This document shows positions 33,181-41,562 of a stretch of DNA of 64,000 nucleotides, piece after piece (position 1 is the first letter of the stretch; every line of letters starts with the position of its first letter). The stretch comes from Lachnospiraceae bacterium (lineage in GTDB: Bacteria; Bacillota; Clostridia; Lachnospirales; Lachnospiraceae). The notes under the pieces were generated by a model. That model saw only the letters and a program-made list of their open reading frames with translations. It searched no databases and had not been told where the DNA came from. A program made the translations under genes and the position numbers. The stretch covers positions 731,673 to 795,672 of the forward strand of contig CABIXN010000001.1 of NCBI GenBank assembly GCA_902362715.1. The letters run 5' to 3'.

Positions 33181-33196
33181 TTTTTAATATAAAAAC
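33181..33196. repeat. ICE right attachment repeat
   Basis: TTTTTAATATAAAAAC, identical to 2239-2254. On the minus strand it forms the T tract of the phn operon terminator. Confidence 0.8.
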
Positions 33197-33223
33197 ACGC
33201 CGGATATTAATCTCAAGCGTGTT
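33188..33223 (-). terminator. Terminator of the phn operon at the ICE junction
   Basis: Minus-strand AACACGC (33223-33217) pairs with GCGTGTT (33200-33194), followed by TTTATATT. The U tract is part of the attachment repeat, so the insertion left a working terminator. Confidence 0.75.
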
Positions 33224-33239
33224 CCTTAACAGATTGCAT

Positions 33240-34961
33240 TTATCTGTGCATCCATTTTTCTGTTTTCTTTCTGATTTTTTTATTCACCAGCTCATAGACC
33301 AGCCTTACAATGATATTGATTCCAAAAATAACCATACAAAGAGCCGCCGCTTCTGCATCATCACCTGCGCCCTGTACATTTAAAATTACGACACTGGCAA
33401 TTTTCGTTAAAGGTGTATACAGGAAAATAACAGCCGAAACGGTAATCATACCATTCATAAAATAATAAATAAACATTTCCCAGACAGCGCCTGCTGAAAT
33501 AGGCACCGTAATCCGGAAAAAAGTTCTGATCAGGGGTACTTTCAGAGAATCCGAAACAATCTCAAACTCTTTGTCCAGCCGTTTTAAAGCCGTGGAAGCA
33601 GTTACAAAGGGAACGGAAAAATAGTGAATGATATTTACGATTACAAGTATGGCGGTGGTTCCATACAGGAAATTAAACCCGTTTTCCACTGCCAGCGCCG
33701 TTCCGGGTATCTGAAACCATCTGGGATTAAAAAACAGAATAAAAGAAAGTCCGATGACCGTTCCGGGCACTGCATTGGGCGTAATGGAAAAAAAGTAAAG
33801 TACTTTTCTGAGTTTTGGAAAAACATTCAGCTTCTCGATGAGATACGCCGTGAGAAATGCCGCTATTGTTCCGCACACCGCTGTAAGAGCCGATACTTTC
33901 AGCGACTGTAATAAAGACCTCAGACCATTTCCTGCATCTATTTGAGAAAAATCAAAATGGCTCCAGGTAAGTTTCATATTATAAGGCCAGGATGTAACTA
34001 CCGCCCCGTAAAATGATACCGCAAAAAATCCAATCAAAAGCGCTGAAATCACGATACAAAATATCAGTCCCGCCCGGTCGGCCCCTTTGGCAGGCTTGAT
34101 CTGATAAGGTACAGATCTGGCTGTAATTGCACTGGCCTGACGAGAACTGGTAAGACGGTCTACCACAAAAGAAATCACGGTAGGTATCATCATAATAATT
34201 CCCACCACAGCTCCCATATTAAAATTCTGCTGTCCAATTACCTGTTTATAAATATCCGTGGCCAGTACATTATAATTGCCGCCCACAATACTTGGAGCAC
34301 CAAAATCCGTAAAACTGTAAGTAAAACACACAAATACAGCATTGATAAGTCCGTATTTGATACCGGGAATTGTAATGGTCATCAGCTTTCGAAAGGGACT
34401 GGTCCCCATAGCCTCCGCCGCCTCATACAGCCGGTTGTCCGCAGCGGAAAACGCAACCATAAGAATCATAAGCGCCACCGGAAAACAATAGATGGATTCT
34501 GCAATGACAATGCCAAGTCTTCCATATATAGGAAGCCGCAGCCCAAGCTGTGTGATCAATCCTTTGTTTCCAAACAGATAGATCAGCGACATACCAAAAA
34601 GCATAGTGGGCGCAAACATGGGAAGCATAGACAAAAACCGGAAAAATCCCCGGAAGGGTATCTTTCTCCTAGTAAGCACATAAGCCATACAAAATGCAAG
34701 AGCTACCGAAATCACTGTGGATGTTACTGCAATAAACAGCGTATTTCCAAGGGATGCCACCATATTAGGGGATGATAAATACTGCGCAAACTGAGCAAAT
34801 CCCGTAAAGTCTCCGTCTTTATTCTGAAATGCTTTTACAAACAGAATGCACAGAGGACCCAGCAGAAATACGCAGAAGGAAAACAAAATACATAGAATCA
34901 AAATCAGCTTCATAAAGTCCTGCATCGTATAGGATTTCAGCTTTAACAATTTATTTTTCAT
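33240..34961 (-). CDS. Phosphonate-type ABC transporter permease, fused two-domain
   Basis: This 573-residue inner-membrane protein contains two binding-protein-dependent permease domains in tandem, about 12 membrane spans. An EAA-type loop is seen in each: EAAEAMGTSPFRKLMTITIPG near residue 185 and the IVSDSLKVPLIRTFFRITVP segment near 480. It resembles FbpB/PhnU-PhnV-like permeases. The gene ends the phn operon, so it most likely imports a phosphonate such as 2-aminoethylphosphonate; an iron substrate is a weaker alternative, ruled against by context. Confidence 0.88.
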   Translation of the reverse strand: MKNKLLKLKSYTMQDFMKLILILCILFSFCVFLLGPLCILFVKAFQNKDGDFTGFAQFAQYLSSPNMVASLGNTLFIAVTSTVISVALAFCMAYVLTRRKIPFRGFFRFLSMLPMFAPTMLFGMSLIYLFGNKGLITQLGLRLPIYGRLGIVIAESIYCFPVALMILMVAFSAADNRLYEAAEAMGTSPFRKLMTITIPGIKYGLINAVFVCFTYSFTDFGAPSIVGGNYNVLATDIYKQVIGQQNFNMGAVVGIIMMIPTVISFVVDRLTSSRQASAITARSVPYQIKPAKGADRAGLIFCIVISALLIGFFAVSFYGAVVTSWPYNMKLTWSHFDFSQIDAGNGLRSLLQSLKVSALTAVCGTIAAFLTAYLIEKLNVFPKLRKVLYFFSITPNAVPGTVIGLSFILFFNPRWFQIPGTALAVENGFNFLYGTTAILVIVNIIHYFSVPFVTASTALKRLDKEFEIVSDSLKVPLIRTFFRITVPISAGAVWEMFIYYFMNGMITVSAVIFLYTPLTKIASVVILNVQGAGDDAEAAALCMVIFGINIIVRLVYELVNKKIRKKTEKWMHR

Positions 34962-34976
34962 GAAACACTCCTTTGA

Positions 34977-35978
34977 CTATACCGCAAAATGCAGCGTCTG
35001 CTGCCCGGGTATAGCCAGATAAATTTTAGTACCCACATGCAGATTTTTCTTTTTTACCTCTGAATATGGCAGATCTACCATAAGCTCATCTTTCCTAAGT
35101 ACATGAGATACTTTTGCTGTCAGCCGGCAGAAATTACCTCTGAATTCCAAATCATCAATTACCGCAAGAATACTTCCTGCAAAATCTTTTGTTTCCACCT
35201 GAATATTTTCCGGACGAATTGCGTTCAACTGATCTTCCCTCTCAAAATCCCGATAAAAATTAATAGCTCCAATAAAATCAGCCACAAATTTATTTCCCGG
35301 CTGTTCATAAATTTCCTGGGGTGTCCCCGTCTGCATAATTTCTGCTTTATTCATGACAATGATCCGGTCCGCCATAGTCAGCGCCTCGTCCTGATCGTGA
35401 GTCACCATAATAGTTGTTAAATGCAGTTCTCTCTGGATTTGGCAGATTTCCTTTCTAAGCCGGATTCTTACCTTTGCATCCAGAGCAGAAAGGGGTTCAT
35501 CCAGCAAAAGAAAGCTGGGAGAAATTGCAAGTGCTCTGGCCAGAGCCACACGCTGCTGTTCCCCGCCGGAAAGCTGAGAAGGATATCTGCCTTTGGCATC
35601 AGAAAGCCCTACCATATGCAGAAAACGGTCCGCGGTTTCATTGACATCCCGCTCCCGGACTTTTTTGTTTCGAAGCCCGTACGCCACATTTTCAAATGCC
35701 GTCAGATTTGGAAACAGTGCATAAGACTGAAATACAATCCCAAAATTTCTTTTGGAAGAAGGAAGCCAGGTGGCTTCCTTCTCTTTCAGATATATTTTGC
35801 CTTCTGTAGGCATATCCAGTCCCGCAATCAATCGGAGTAATGTTGATTTTCCGCATCCTGAGGGTCCCAGCAGGCAGACAAACTCTCCTTCCTGGATCTC
35901 CAGACTAATATCCTTTAAAACAGTATGATTTCCATATTGCTTTACAACATGTTCGATTCGAATTGCGCTTTTAGCCAT
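34977..35978 (-). CDS. phnT: Phosphonate-type ABC transporter ATPase (PhnT-like)
   Basis: This 333-residue ATPase of the PotA/FbpC type has Walker A GPSGCGKST, signature LSGGEQQRVALARAL, Walker B FLLLDEPLSALD and switch His in MVTHDQDEA. A TOBE-like C-terminal domain (about 240-333) contains RPENIQVE. It lies between the binding protein and the permease, 15 bp from each. PhnT is assigned from context; sequence alone cannot exclude a related importer. Confidence 0.85.
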   Translation of the reverse strand: MAKSAIRIEHVVKQYGNHTVLKDISLEIQEGEFVCLLGPSGCGKSTLLRLIAGLDMPTEGKIYLKEKEATWLPSSKRNFGIVFQSYALFPNLTAFENVAYGLRNKKVRERDVNETADRFLHMVGLSDAKGRYPSQLSGGEQQRVALARALAISPSFLLLDEPLSALDAKVRIRLRKEICQIQRELHLTTIMVTHDQDEALTMADRIIVMNKAEIMQTGTPQEIYEQPGNKFVADFIGAINFYRDFEREDQLNAIRPENIQVETKDFAGSILAVIDDLEFRGNFCRLTAKVSHVLRKDELMVDLPYSEVKKKNLHVGTKIYLAIPGQQTLHFAV

Positions 35979-35992
35979 ATGATTGATTCCTC

Positions 35993-37093
35993 CTATTCTT
36001 CTGCTGCGCTTTTACCATCATACCGGTTGGTCCACTCATTTAAAATGCGGTCTCTGTTCTCAGCGCACCATTTCAGATCTACATTTTTAATCAGCTGATC
36101 CATAGGATTTTTTTCATATCCTTCCGGAATCTGATCGCCCACTCCGGTAGCAACGATGGGATAATTCTGTGCATATTTTTCCATCACACCATCTGAGATT
36201 GCCCAGTCCAGGAATTTCTTGGAAATTTCTTTTTCTCCCCCGTCCTTTTTAATCAGGCAGTTTGCTTCCACATCCCAGCCGGAACCCTCTTCTGGAAATA
36301 CAACAACACCGTTATCTCCCATTTCCTCAGCTGATTTGATACATCTGTAACCAAAGCTGATACCAATTCCGTATTCTCCTTTGGCAGTATCCTTTGCCGG
36401 AGCGCTTCCGGAATGCAGATATACCGCTACATTATCATGAAGTTTATCCAGATAATTCCATCCCTCTTCTTCTCCGTAAAGTGTCAGAAGTCCATTAACT
36501 GTTAATGTTCCTGTTCCGGAAGAAGCAGGATTAGACATTGCAATCAGCCCTTTATATTCCGGTTTTGTGAGATCTGCGTAGCTTTCCGGAATTTCTGTTA
36601 CTCCATGGGAAGCTAAAACTTCTTTATTTACAAGAAAGGCTGTTTCCCAGGCATCAATTCCCACCCATTTCGGTGTCTCGGCTGAATCTTTAAATTCCGG
36701 CTGGATCCTGTCTACTCCTTCCGGAGCATAAGGCTCTAGCATATCCTGGTCCTCTAAAACAAGAAGACTTGCTGCTGAAAGCCCCCATACCACATCAGCC
36801 TGAGGGTTATCCTTTTCCGCCAGAAGCTTTGCAGTAATAATACCGGTAGAATCTCTAGTAATATTAATCTGCACATCCGGATATTTTTCTTTAAATTCTG
36901 TCAGATAATCATTGATCTGATCATCTTCCAGAGCCGTATAAATATTTAATGTATTTTCATCCTGGGTCTCGGCAGTATCTGCACTGCCGCCTGTTTCATT
37001 TACATTTTTCACACCGCAGCCTGTTAACGCTCCTGCAGCCAGTACAGCGCTTAATGCTGCAGCTGCCCATTTCATAGTTTTCATCTTTTTCAT
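35993..37093 (-). CDS. phnS: Phosphonate-type ABC substrate-binding lipoprotein (PhnS-like)
   Basis: This binding protein of about 366 residues has a lipoprotein signal with lipobox ALTGC, then a type II periplasmic-binding fold like Fe3+/2-aminoethylphosphonate binding proteins: NTLNIYTALEDDQINDYL, the WGLSAASLLVLEDQ hinge, and IAMSNPASSGTGTLTVNGLL. ATG 37093 is chosen since AGGTG precedes it; a GTG 9 nt upstream is less likely. A 22-bp direct repeat overlaps its start (37070-37091 and 37114-37135). Confidence 0.85.
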   Translation of the reverse strand: MKKMKTMKWAAAALSAVLAAGALTGCGVKNVNETGGSADTAETQDENTLNIYTALEDDQINDYLTEFKEKYPDVQINITRDSTGIITAKLLAEKDNPQADVVWGLSAASLLVLEDQDMLEPYAPEGVDRIQPEFKDSAETPKWVGIDAWETAFLVNKEVLASHGVTEIPESYADLTKPEYKGLIAMSNPASSGTGTLTVNGLLTLYGEEEGWNYLDKLHDNVAVYLHSGSAPAKDTAKGEYGIGISFGYRCIKSAEEMGDNGVVVFPEEGSGWDVEANCLIKKDGGEKEISKKFLDWAISDGVMEKYAQNYPIVATGVGDQIPEGYEKNPMDQLIKNVDLKWCAENRDRILNEWTNRYDGKSAAEE

Positions 37094-37138
37094 AATCTTC
37101 ACCTTTTTACCTCTTTCATAGTTTTCATCTTTTTCTTC

Positions 37139-37954
37139 TTACCTCTCACCGGTTAAAGCTTTAAGCGTCTGCTCCGGTGCTGTGCACTGTCCCAGACAGG
37201 TCTGATGCCGTACATTAGAACCATGAAAATCACTGCCTCCAAAAGGCATCAGTCCAAAGTCACGGCAGTACTGCTCAGCAAGCAGTTCATCTTCTTTTGA
37301 ATGATCCGGGTGATACATTTCCACCCCAAAAAGTCCAAGCTGTGCATATTCCGGAATCAGATCAAAGGTTTTTTGCTGGCCCGGATGAGCCAGAACCGCA
37401 CATCCCCCATCCTGACGGATGGCGCGGATGGCATCTTTTGCATCAATATATGTAATATCAAAATCACAGGGGCCGCCATTTTTAAAAATCTCACTGTAAA
37501 TCCGTCCAAATAACGCCTCGCTCTGACCGCTTTCAAACAGATACTTAAGAATATGCTGTTTGTAAATGGTCCCTTCTGTCAGCTGCAAAACATCAGCAAC
37601 GGTAATCTGATATCCAAGCTCTCCTAGTATCTGAATCTGGCGGCGGCAGTTTTCATCCCGCCGTTTTAAAAGGGGAGCGCCAAGCGCACTTACAGCCTCT
37701 GTGTTTTTGTAATTGTATCCAAGTATATGTACTTTTCTGTTCTGACTAAAGTCATAAGCCGAAATTTCCACTCCCGGGATAATCCGGATATTATACTTTT
37801 TTCCAATCTCTTTTGTCTGCTTCGTCCAGGCAACACTGTCATGTTCTGTAAATGACAGGCAGGAAATACCCTTTTTGGAGGCTTCCTTTACGATTGCTTC
37901 CACTGTTTCGCTTCCATCGGAATGAGTGGAATGCACATGCAGATCTCCCGTCAT
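37139..37954 (-). CDS. PHP-family cyclic phosphodiesterase (PhnPP-like)
   Basis: This 271-residue metal-dependent phosphoesterase has the PHP signature: H6 and H8 in DLHVHSTHSDGS, E37/H38 in FTEHDS, PGVEIS, the AHPGQQ motif and GGSDFHG near the end. Inside a C-P lyase operon without phnP, it most likely hydrolyses phosphoribosyl 1,2-cyclic phosphate, as shown for the PHP enzyme PhnPP of Eggerthella. It overlaps phnL by 4 nt (ATGA) and leads into the transporter genes. Confidence 0.87.
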   Translation of the reverse strand: MTGDLHVHSTHSDGSETVEAIVKEASKKGISCLSFTEHDSVAWTKQTKEIGKKYNIRIIPGVEISAYDFSQNRKVHILGYNYKNTEAVSALGAPLLKRRDENCRRQIQILGELGYQITVADVLQLTEGTIYKQHILKYLFESGQSEALFGRIYSEIFKNGGPCDFDITYIDAKDAIRAIRQDGGCAVLAHPGQQKTFDLIPEYAQLGLFGVEMYHPDHSKEDELLAEQYCRDFGLMPFGGSDFHGSNVRHQTCLGQCTAPEQTLKALTGER

Positions 37955-38664
37955 GACATCCCTCCTTTATCCGCAAAATGACCTTTGCTTAAGTTATAAA
38001 CCTGATCGCACAGGCCATCCATAAATTCAAGATCGTGGAAAATCCCAAGCATGGATGTCCCCTCTTCTTTCAAACGGAGCAGAAGATCTCTTACCAGCAG
38101 CTTTGTATCCGGATCCAGGCTGGCTGTGGGCTCATCTAACAGCAGAAGCCGCGGAGCCTTTACCATGGCATGAGCCAGATTTAATCTGAGTTTTTCTCCC
38201 CCGGAAAAGGTGGCCGGATACAGTTCCCAGAGTTCTTCACTGAGTCTGAAATACCGAAGCATTTCTTCCGCCTTCCTGGCTGCCTCTTCCTGAGAAAATC
38301 CAGCCTCCAAGGCGGCATCTATCACATGCTGGCGGGCAGTTGTTCTTGGCAGCATAGACAAAAACTGTGATACATATCCAATTTCCGCTTTTCTTAAATG
38401 TATAATCCGCCGCTCATCTGCCGTTACAAGATCAAGAGGCCCATAAGCTAAAGAATCATAAATAACACTTCCGCCGGTTGCCAGATATGTCCGGTAAATA
38501 CAGCGGAGCACCGTGGATTTCCCTGCTCCGGAAGTCCCTACAATTCCAATAAATCCGCCTTTTTGCAGCTGAAAGGAAATATTGCTGCAGCTTTTGATTT
38601 GTTTTTTTTGCTCATGAAGATAAAAATCTTTTGTGAGATGATCAATATTTAAAATGACTCCCAT
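37951..38664 (-). CDS. phnL: C-P lyase system protein PhnL
   Basis: This 237-residue ABC-type ATPase is part of the C-P lyase complex. Walker A is GTSGAGKST, the signature is FSGGEKLRLNLAHAM, Walker B is LLLLDEPTASLD, and the switch His lies in GIFHDLEFM. In PhnL the start LNIDHLTKDFYLHEQ and the A-loop region are characteristic. It overlaps phnM by 16 nt and the PHP gene by 4 nt. It acts with PhnG-H-I to make the ribose triphosphate phosphonate. Confidence 0.94.
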   Translation of the reverse strand: MGVILNIDHLTKDFYLHEQKKQIKSCSNISFQLQKGGFIGIVGTSGAGKSTVLRCIYRTYLATGGSVIYDSLAYGPLDLVTADERRIIHLRKAEIGYVSQFLSMLPRTTARQHVIDAALEAGFSQEEAARKAEEMLRYFRLSEELWELYPATFSGGEKLRLNLAHAMVKAPRLLLLDEPTASLDPDTKLLVRDLLLRLKEEGTSMLGIFHDLEFMDGLCDQVYNLSKGHFADKGGMS

Positions 38665-39860
38665 TGCCGGTCCCTGCCTTTCCTGTAATACTCATTTTTC
38701 ATTACATAATTTCCGCTGGTGAAGACAGATTTCAGATACGGACGTTCCTGCTCCTCTGAGATTACCAGGAAGTCTGCCCGTTTCCCCGGTGTTATAGAGC
38801 CTGTATCCTCTGAGATCCCCACTGCCTTTGCAGGATTTAAGCTGACCAGACGGCAGGCCGCAGGCAAGGTCAGTATTCCTTTGTTTTTCAGATAAAACAC
38901 TGCCCTAAGCAGCGCCTGGGGATAATAATCACTGCACAAAATCGAAATACATCCTTCCCGTATGGCATCCTCCGCTCTCAGATTACCGGAATGGCTTTTC
39001 CCAAGGAGTATATTGGGCGCTCCCGCCATGGCATAAAGTCCTGCCTGTGCCGCTTCTTTTGCTGTTTCCATGGTAATTGGAAACTCACTGATCAAAATAC
39101 CGTCAGCCTTATTTTTCCGGATTTTCTCTGGTGTATCGTCATCATGACTGGCAACGGGGATGGAAAGGCGGGCCGCTTCTTTTAACAGACGGTCATAAGC
39201 TTCTCCCTCTACCATAGGCTTTGTTCTCTCAATTTCCAGAAGCTTTTGAAATTCTGCCTCACTGATGGAACGCTGATCTGCGGGAAGATGTCTCCGATAA
39301 ATATTCAGATCTTTATACTGCCCCTGTCCCGGCCGGTGATCCATCACTGACAGGAGATTTACGCACCCCTCTTCCATCATCTTTAACGCCTGGTCATAAC
39401 ATTCAAGGTTATCCAGCTCATAGCGCAGATGAAAGCGGTTGTGAATCATATGGGGACGGTTTTGTATCTTTTTAATTTCCTCTGCAAGCTTTCTGACACA
39501 GTCCGCTTTTCTGCATTCTTTTGCATCCCAGCTGCCGGAACGGTACATGGCAATGGAATGAAAAATAGTGGTAATTCCACAGGCTGCCAGTTCCCGCTCT
39601 GCACTCTCAAGAGCAGCACCAATCTCCATAAAAGCTGTAGATCTGGGCTGAACAAGCATTTCAATCATATCAGAATGAATGTCAATCAATCCCGGAAGGA
39701 TAAAAGCGCCTTTTAAGTCTACAGTATTTTCCCCAGAAACTGTTTCTTCCGATTGGGAAGAGGGAATCACTTCCTGTATCAGTTCTCCGTCAAGAACCAG
39801 ACTTCCGTGCACCACCTGATCCTCTGTTACGATATTTGCGTTATATAATATCTTTTTCAT
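38649..39860 (-). CDS. phnM: PhnM, ribose methylphosphonate triphosphate diphosphatase
   Basis: This 403-residue amidohydrolase removes pyrophosphate from alpha-D-ribose 1-methylphosphonate 5-triphosphate. Metal-binding motifs are seen: LPGLIDIHSDMIE (family HxD variant), the HSIAMYRSGSW region, MDHRPGQGQY, SHDDDTPEKI and CSDYYPQALL. Length is typical. It lies between phnK and phnL, whereas E. coli has K-L-M order. Confidence 0.95.
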   Translation of the reverse strand: MKKILYNANIVTEDQVVHGSLVLDGELIQEVIPSSQSEETVSGENTVDLKGAFILPGLIDIHSDMIEMLVQPRSTAFMEIGAALESAERELAACGITTIFHSIAMYRSGSWDAKECRKADCVRKLAEEIKKIQNRPHMIHNRFHLRYELDNLECYDQALKMMEEGCVNLLSVMDHRPGQGQYKDLNIYRRHLPADQRSISEAEFQKLLEIERTKPMVEGEAYDRLLKEAARLSIPVASHDDDTPEKIRKNKADGILISEFPITMETAKEAAQAGLYAMAGAPNILLGKSHSGNLRAEDAIREGCISILCSDYYPQALLRAVFYLKNKGILTLPAACRLVSLNPAKAVGISEDTGSITPGKRADFLVISEEQERPYLKSVFTSGNYVMKNEYYRKGRDRQWESF

Positions 39861-39883
39861 AATGCTTTGTTTCTCTCCTAGGT

Positions 39884-40723
39884 TTATAAAAGGGAATGCA
39901 CCAGCTGCTGTGTATAACTGTGCTGGGGATCATCCAGAATCTGATCTGTCAGTCCCCGTTCAATAATCTGTCCGTCAAGCATCACAATGGTGCGGTCTGC
40001 CAGCATCCTGATAACCGCCAGATCATGGGAAACCAGCAGAATAGAGATATTAAATTCCTGTCTGATTTTCCGGATCAGATCTAAAACCTTAGCCTGCACC
40101 GACAAATCTAGTCCCGTTGTAACTTCATCCAGCAGCAGCACCGCCGGATTGTTGGCTAAAGCTTTTGAAATCTGCACTCTCTGCTGCATACCTCCGCTGA
40201 AGTTTTTCGGCGGCTCTTTCATACGCTCCGGAAGGATTTCCACTGCTTTTAACAGCATAAGCGCACGGTCTGTCATCCCCTGAAACTCCCGGTGTCCGGA
40301 GGCAATGAGCTTTTCTGCAATGTTGCCGGCGCTGGAATAATCCATGCGCAGCCCCAGCACAGGGTTCTGATAAACCATTCCCATAATGTGATTGCGGATA
40401 TATTTTTTCTGCTGTAAATTCTGATGAAAGATATCTTCTTTCCCATCTTTATAGTTGCCAAGATAAGCCTCTCCTTTTGTAACCGGGAAGTCAAAATAAA
40501 GGCTCTTCATCATGGTTGACTTTCCGGAACCGGATTCTCCAACCACACCTAAAATCTCTCCGGGATATAATTCAAATCCCACATCTTTACACGCCCAGAC
40601 TGTTTTACACTCCGGACATGTATTTTTATTTAACCTTCCGCCGCCGATACAGTGGGGACATCCATTTCCATACCGCACGGTCAGTCCCTTTACCCGTAAC
40701 AATGGCTGTTCCTGATTGCTCAT
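39884..40723 (-). CDS. phnK: C-P lyase system protein PhnK with zinc-ribbon insert
   Basis: This 279-residue ABC-type ATPase binds the PhnGHIJ core. Walker A is GESGSGKST, the signature is FSGGMQQRVQISKAL, and Walker B is VLLLDEVTTGLD. Unlike E. coli PhnK it has a C-X2-C-X10-C-X2-C insert (C22, C25, C36, C39; CPHC and CPEC) near the N-terminus, so it may bind zinc. The first ATG at 40765 is replaced by 40723, which has GGAGAGG. It overlaps phnJ by 4 nt. Confidence 0.95.
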   Translation of the reverse strand: MSNQEQPLLRVKGLTVRYGNGCPHCIGGGRLNKNTCPECKTVWACKDVGFELYPGEILGVVGESGSGKSTMMKSLYFDFPVTKGEAYLGNYKDGKEDIFHQNLQQKKYIRNHIMGMVYQNPVLGLRMDYSSAGNIAEKLIASGHREFQGMTDRALMLLKAVEILPERMKEPPKNFSGGMQQRVQISKALANNPAVLLLDEVTTGLDLSVQAKVLDLIRKIRQEFNISILLVSHDLAVIRMLADRTIVMLDGQIIERGLTDQILDDPQHSYTQQLVHSLL

Positions 40724-41562
40724 AAAAGACCTCTCCTTTTTCTGCAGAATCCCGTATCGCTGCATTCGTAATAGCGCTCATTTGTTTCCTCATCCACCAG
40801 CTCATCCAGAAAAACATTTTCTGCACCGCAGAGACGACAGGTTTTGCCTGAAAAGTCTTCTGTTTCAAAAGGCACATCATCAAATGCCATAGGGATTACT
40901 TTTGTGTGGGGAGGAATTGCATATATTTTTTTCTCTCTTCCGGCGCCAAACAGATACAGGGCGTCACTGTCATTTAACTTTGGCGTATCATATCTTGGAA
41001 CCGGACTTGGATTCATAACATAACGGTCCTCCACAAATACCGGATATTCCGAACTGATGCCGATTTTACCGCACCGGATTAAATCCTCATACAGTGTCAG
41101 CCACATGGGGCTGTATTCGGCTTCCGCATGCATCTGTTTTGTTACCGCCTCCCTGGGTTCTACTACCCTTAAGGGCTCCGGGGTAGGAACCTGAAGAACC
41201 AGGATCTGATCTTCCCTCAGAGGGATTTCCGGAATTCTGTGACGGGTCTGAATCAATGTTGCCTCTTCAGAATCCGCAGTAAGTTCTACATCGGTGCAGG
41301 CAGATACAAACTTTTTTATATTTACTGCATTTACACTGTCATCACTTCCCTGGTCAATCACTTTTAACCGGTCATCTCTGCCAATAATAGACAAAGTAAT
41401 CTGTATGCCTCCGGTTCCCCAGCCTCTTCCGATAGGAAGCTCCCTGCTTCCGAAAGGAACCTGATAACCAGGAATTGCAATGGCTTTTAACAGACTTCTT
41501 CGAATTTCCCGTTTGGAATTCTCATCCAGAAAAGCGAAATTATAATGTCGGCTGTCAATCAT
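40720..41562 (-). CDS. phnJ: C-P lyase PhnJ
   Basis: This 280-residue radical SAM enzyme cleaves the C-P bond. C-terminal cluster cysteines keep the exact PhnJ spacing, C-X2-C-X21-C-X5-C (CRLCGAENVF ... ECSDTGFC). The conserved start YNFAFLDENSKREIRRSLLK and GYQVPFGSRELP is clear. ATG 41562 is chosen with GGAG before it. It overlaps phnI by 8 nt and phnK by 4 nt, so the three are tightly coupled. Confidence 0.97.
   Translation of the reverse strand: MIDSRHYNFAFLDENSKREIRRSLLKAIAIPGYQVPFGSRELPIGRGWGTGGIQITLSIIGRDDRLKVIDQGSDDSVNAVNIKKFVSACTDVELTADSEEATLIQTRHRIPEIPLREDQILVLQVPTPEPLRVVEPREAVTKQMHAEAEYSPMWLTLYEDLIRCGKIGISSEYPVFVEDRYVMNPSPVPRYDTPKLNDSDALYLFGAGREKKIYAIPPHTKVIPMAFDDVPFETEDFSGKTCRLCGAENVFLDELVDEETNERYYECSDTGFCRKRRGLL

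Larger units (their letters stand above)
2239..33196. mobile_element. Tn916-family integrative and conjugative element, about 30.9 kb
   Basis: The element runs between two copies of TTTTTAATATAAAAAC (2239-2254 and 33181-33196). Inside the left end are a Tn916-type integrase and excisionase, then duplicated regulators, cargo, and a full transfer set (TcpC, lytic enzyme, Orf15, VirB4-like, TcpE, ArdA, MobT relaxase, oriT, TcpA, DUF961 proteins). Tn916 relatives prefer T-run/A-run targets such as this one. No tet or erm gene is present; cargo is an ABC exporter with a two-component system, an Ntn hydrolase, an alpha/beta hydrolase and a wall-anchored adhesin. All core transfer genes appear intact, so the element may be mobile. 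Confidence 0.9.

Noticed and set aside
2239..33196. tet(M) or erm resistance gene, as in Tn916 and Tn1545
   Set aside because: No protein in the element resembles a ribosomal protection GTPase or rRNA methylase; only leader-like structures recall those systems.
33240..36000. Iron(III) transporter instead of phosphonate transporter
   Set aside because: The families are related, but the genes continue the C-P lyase operon without a break; context favours phosphonate.
37951..38664. PhnL read as a generic lipoprotein exporter ATPase (LolD-like)
   Set aside because: It shares ABC motifs with LolD, but position between phnM and the PHP gene and overlaps with both make PhnL the right call.
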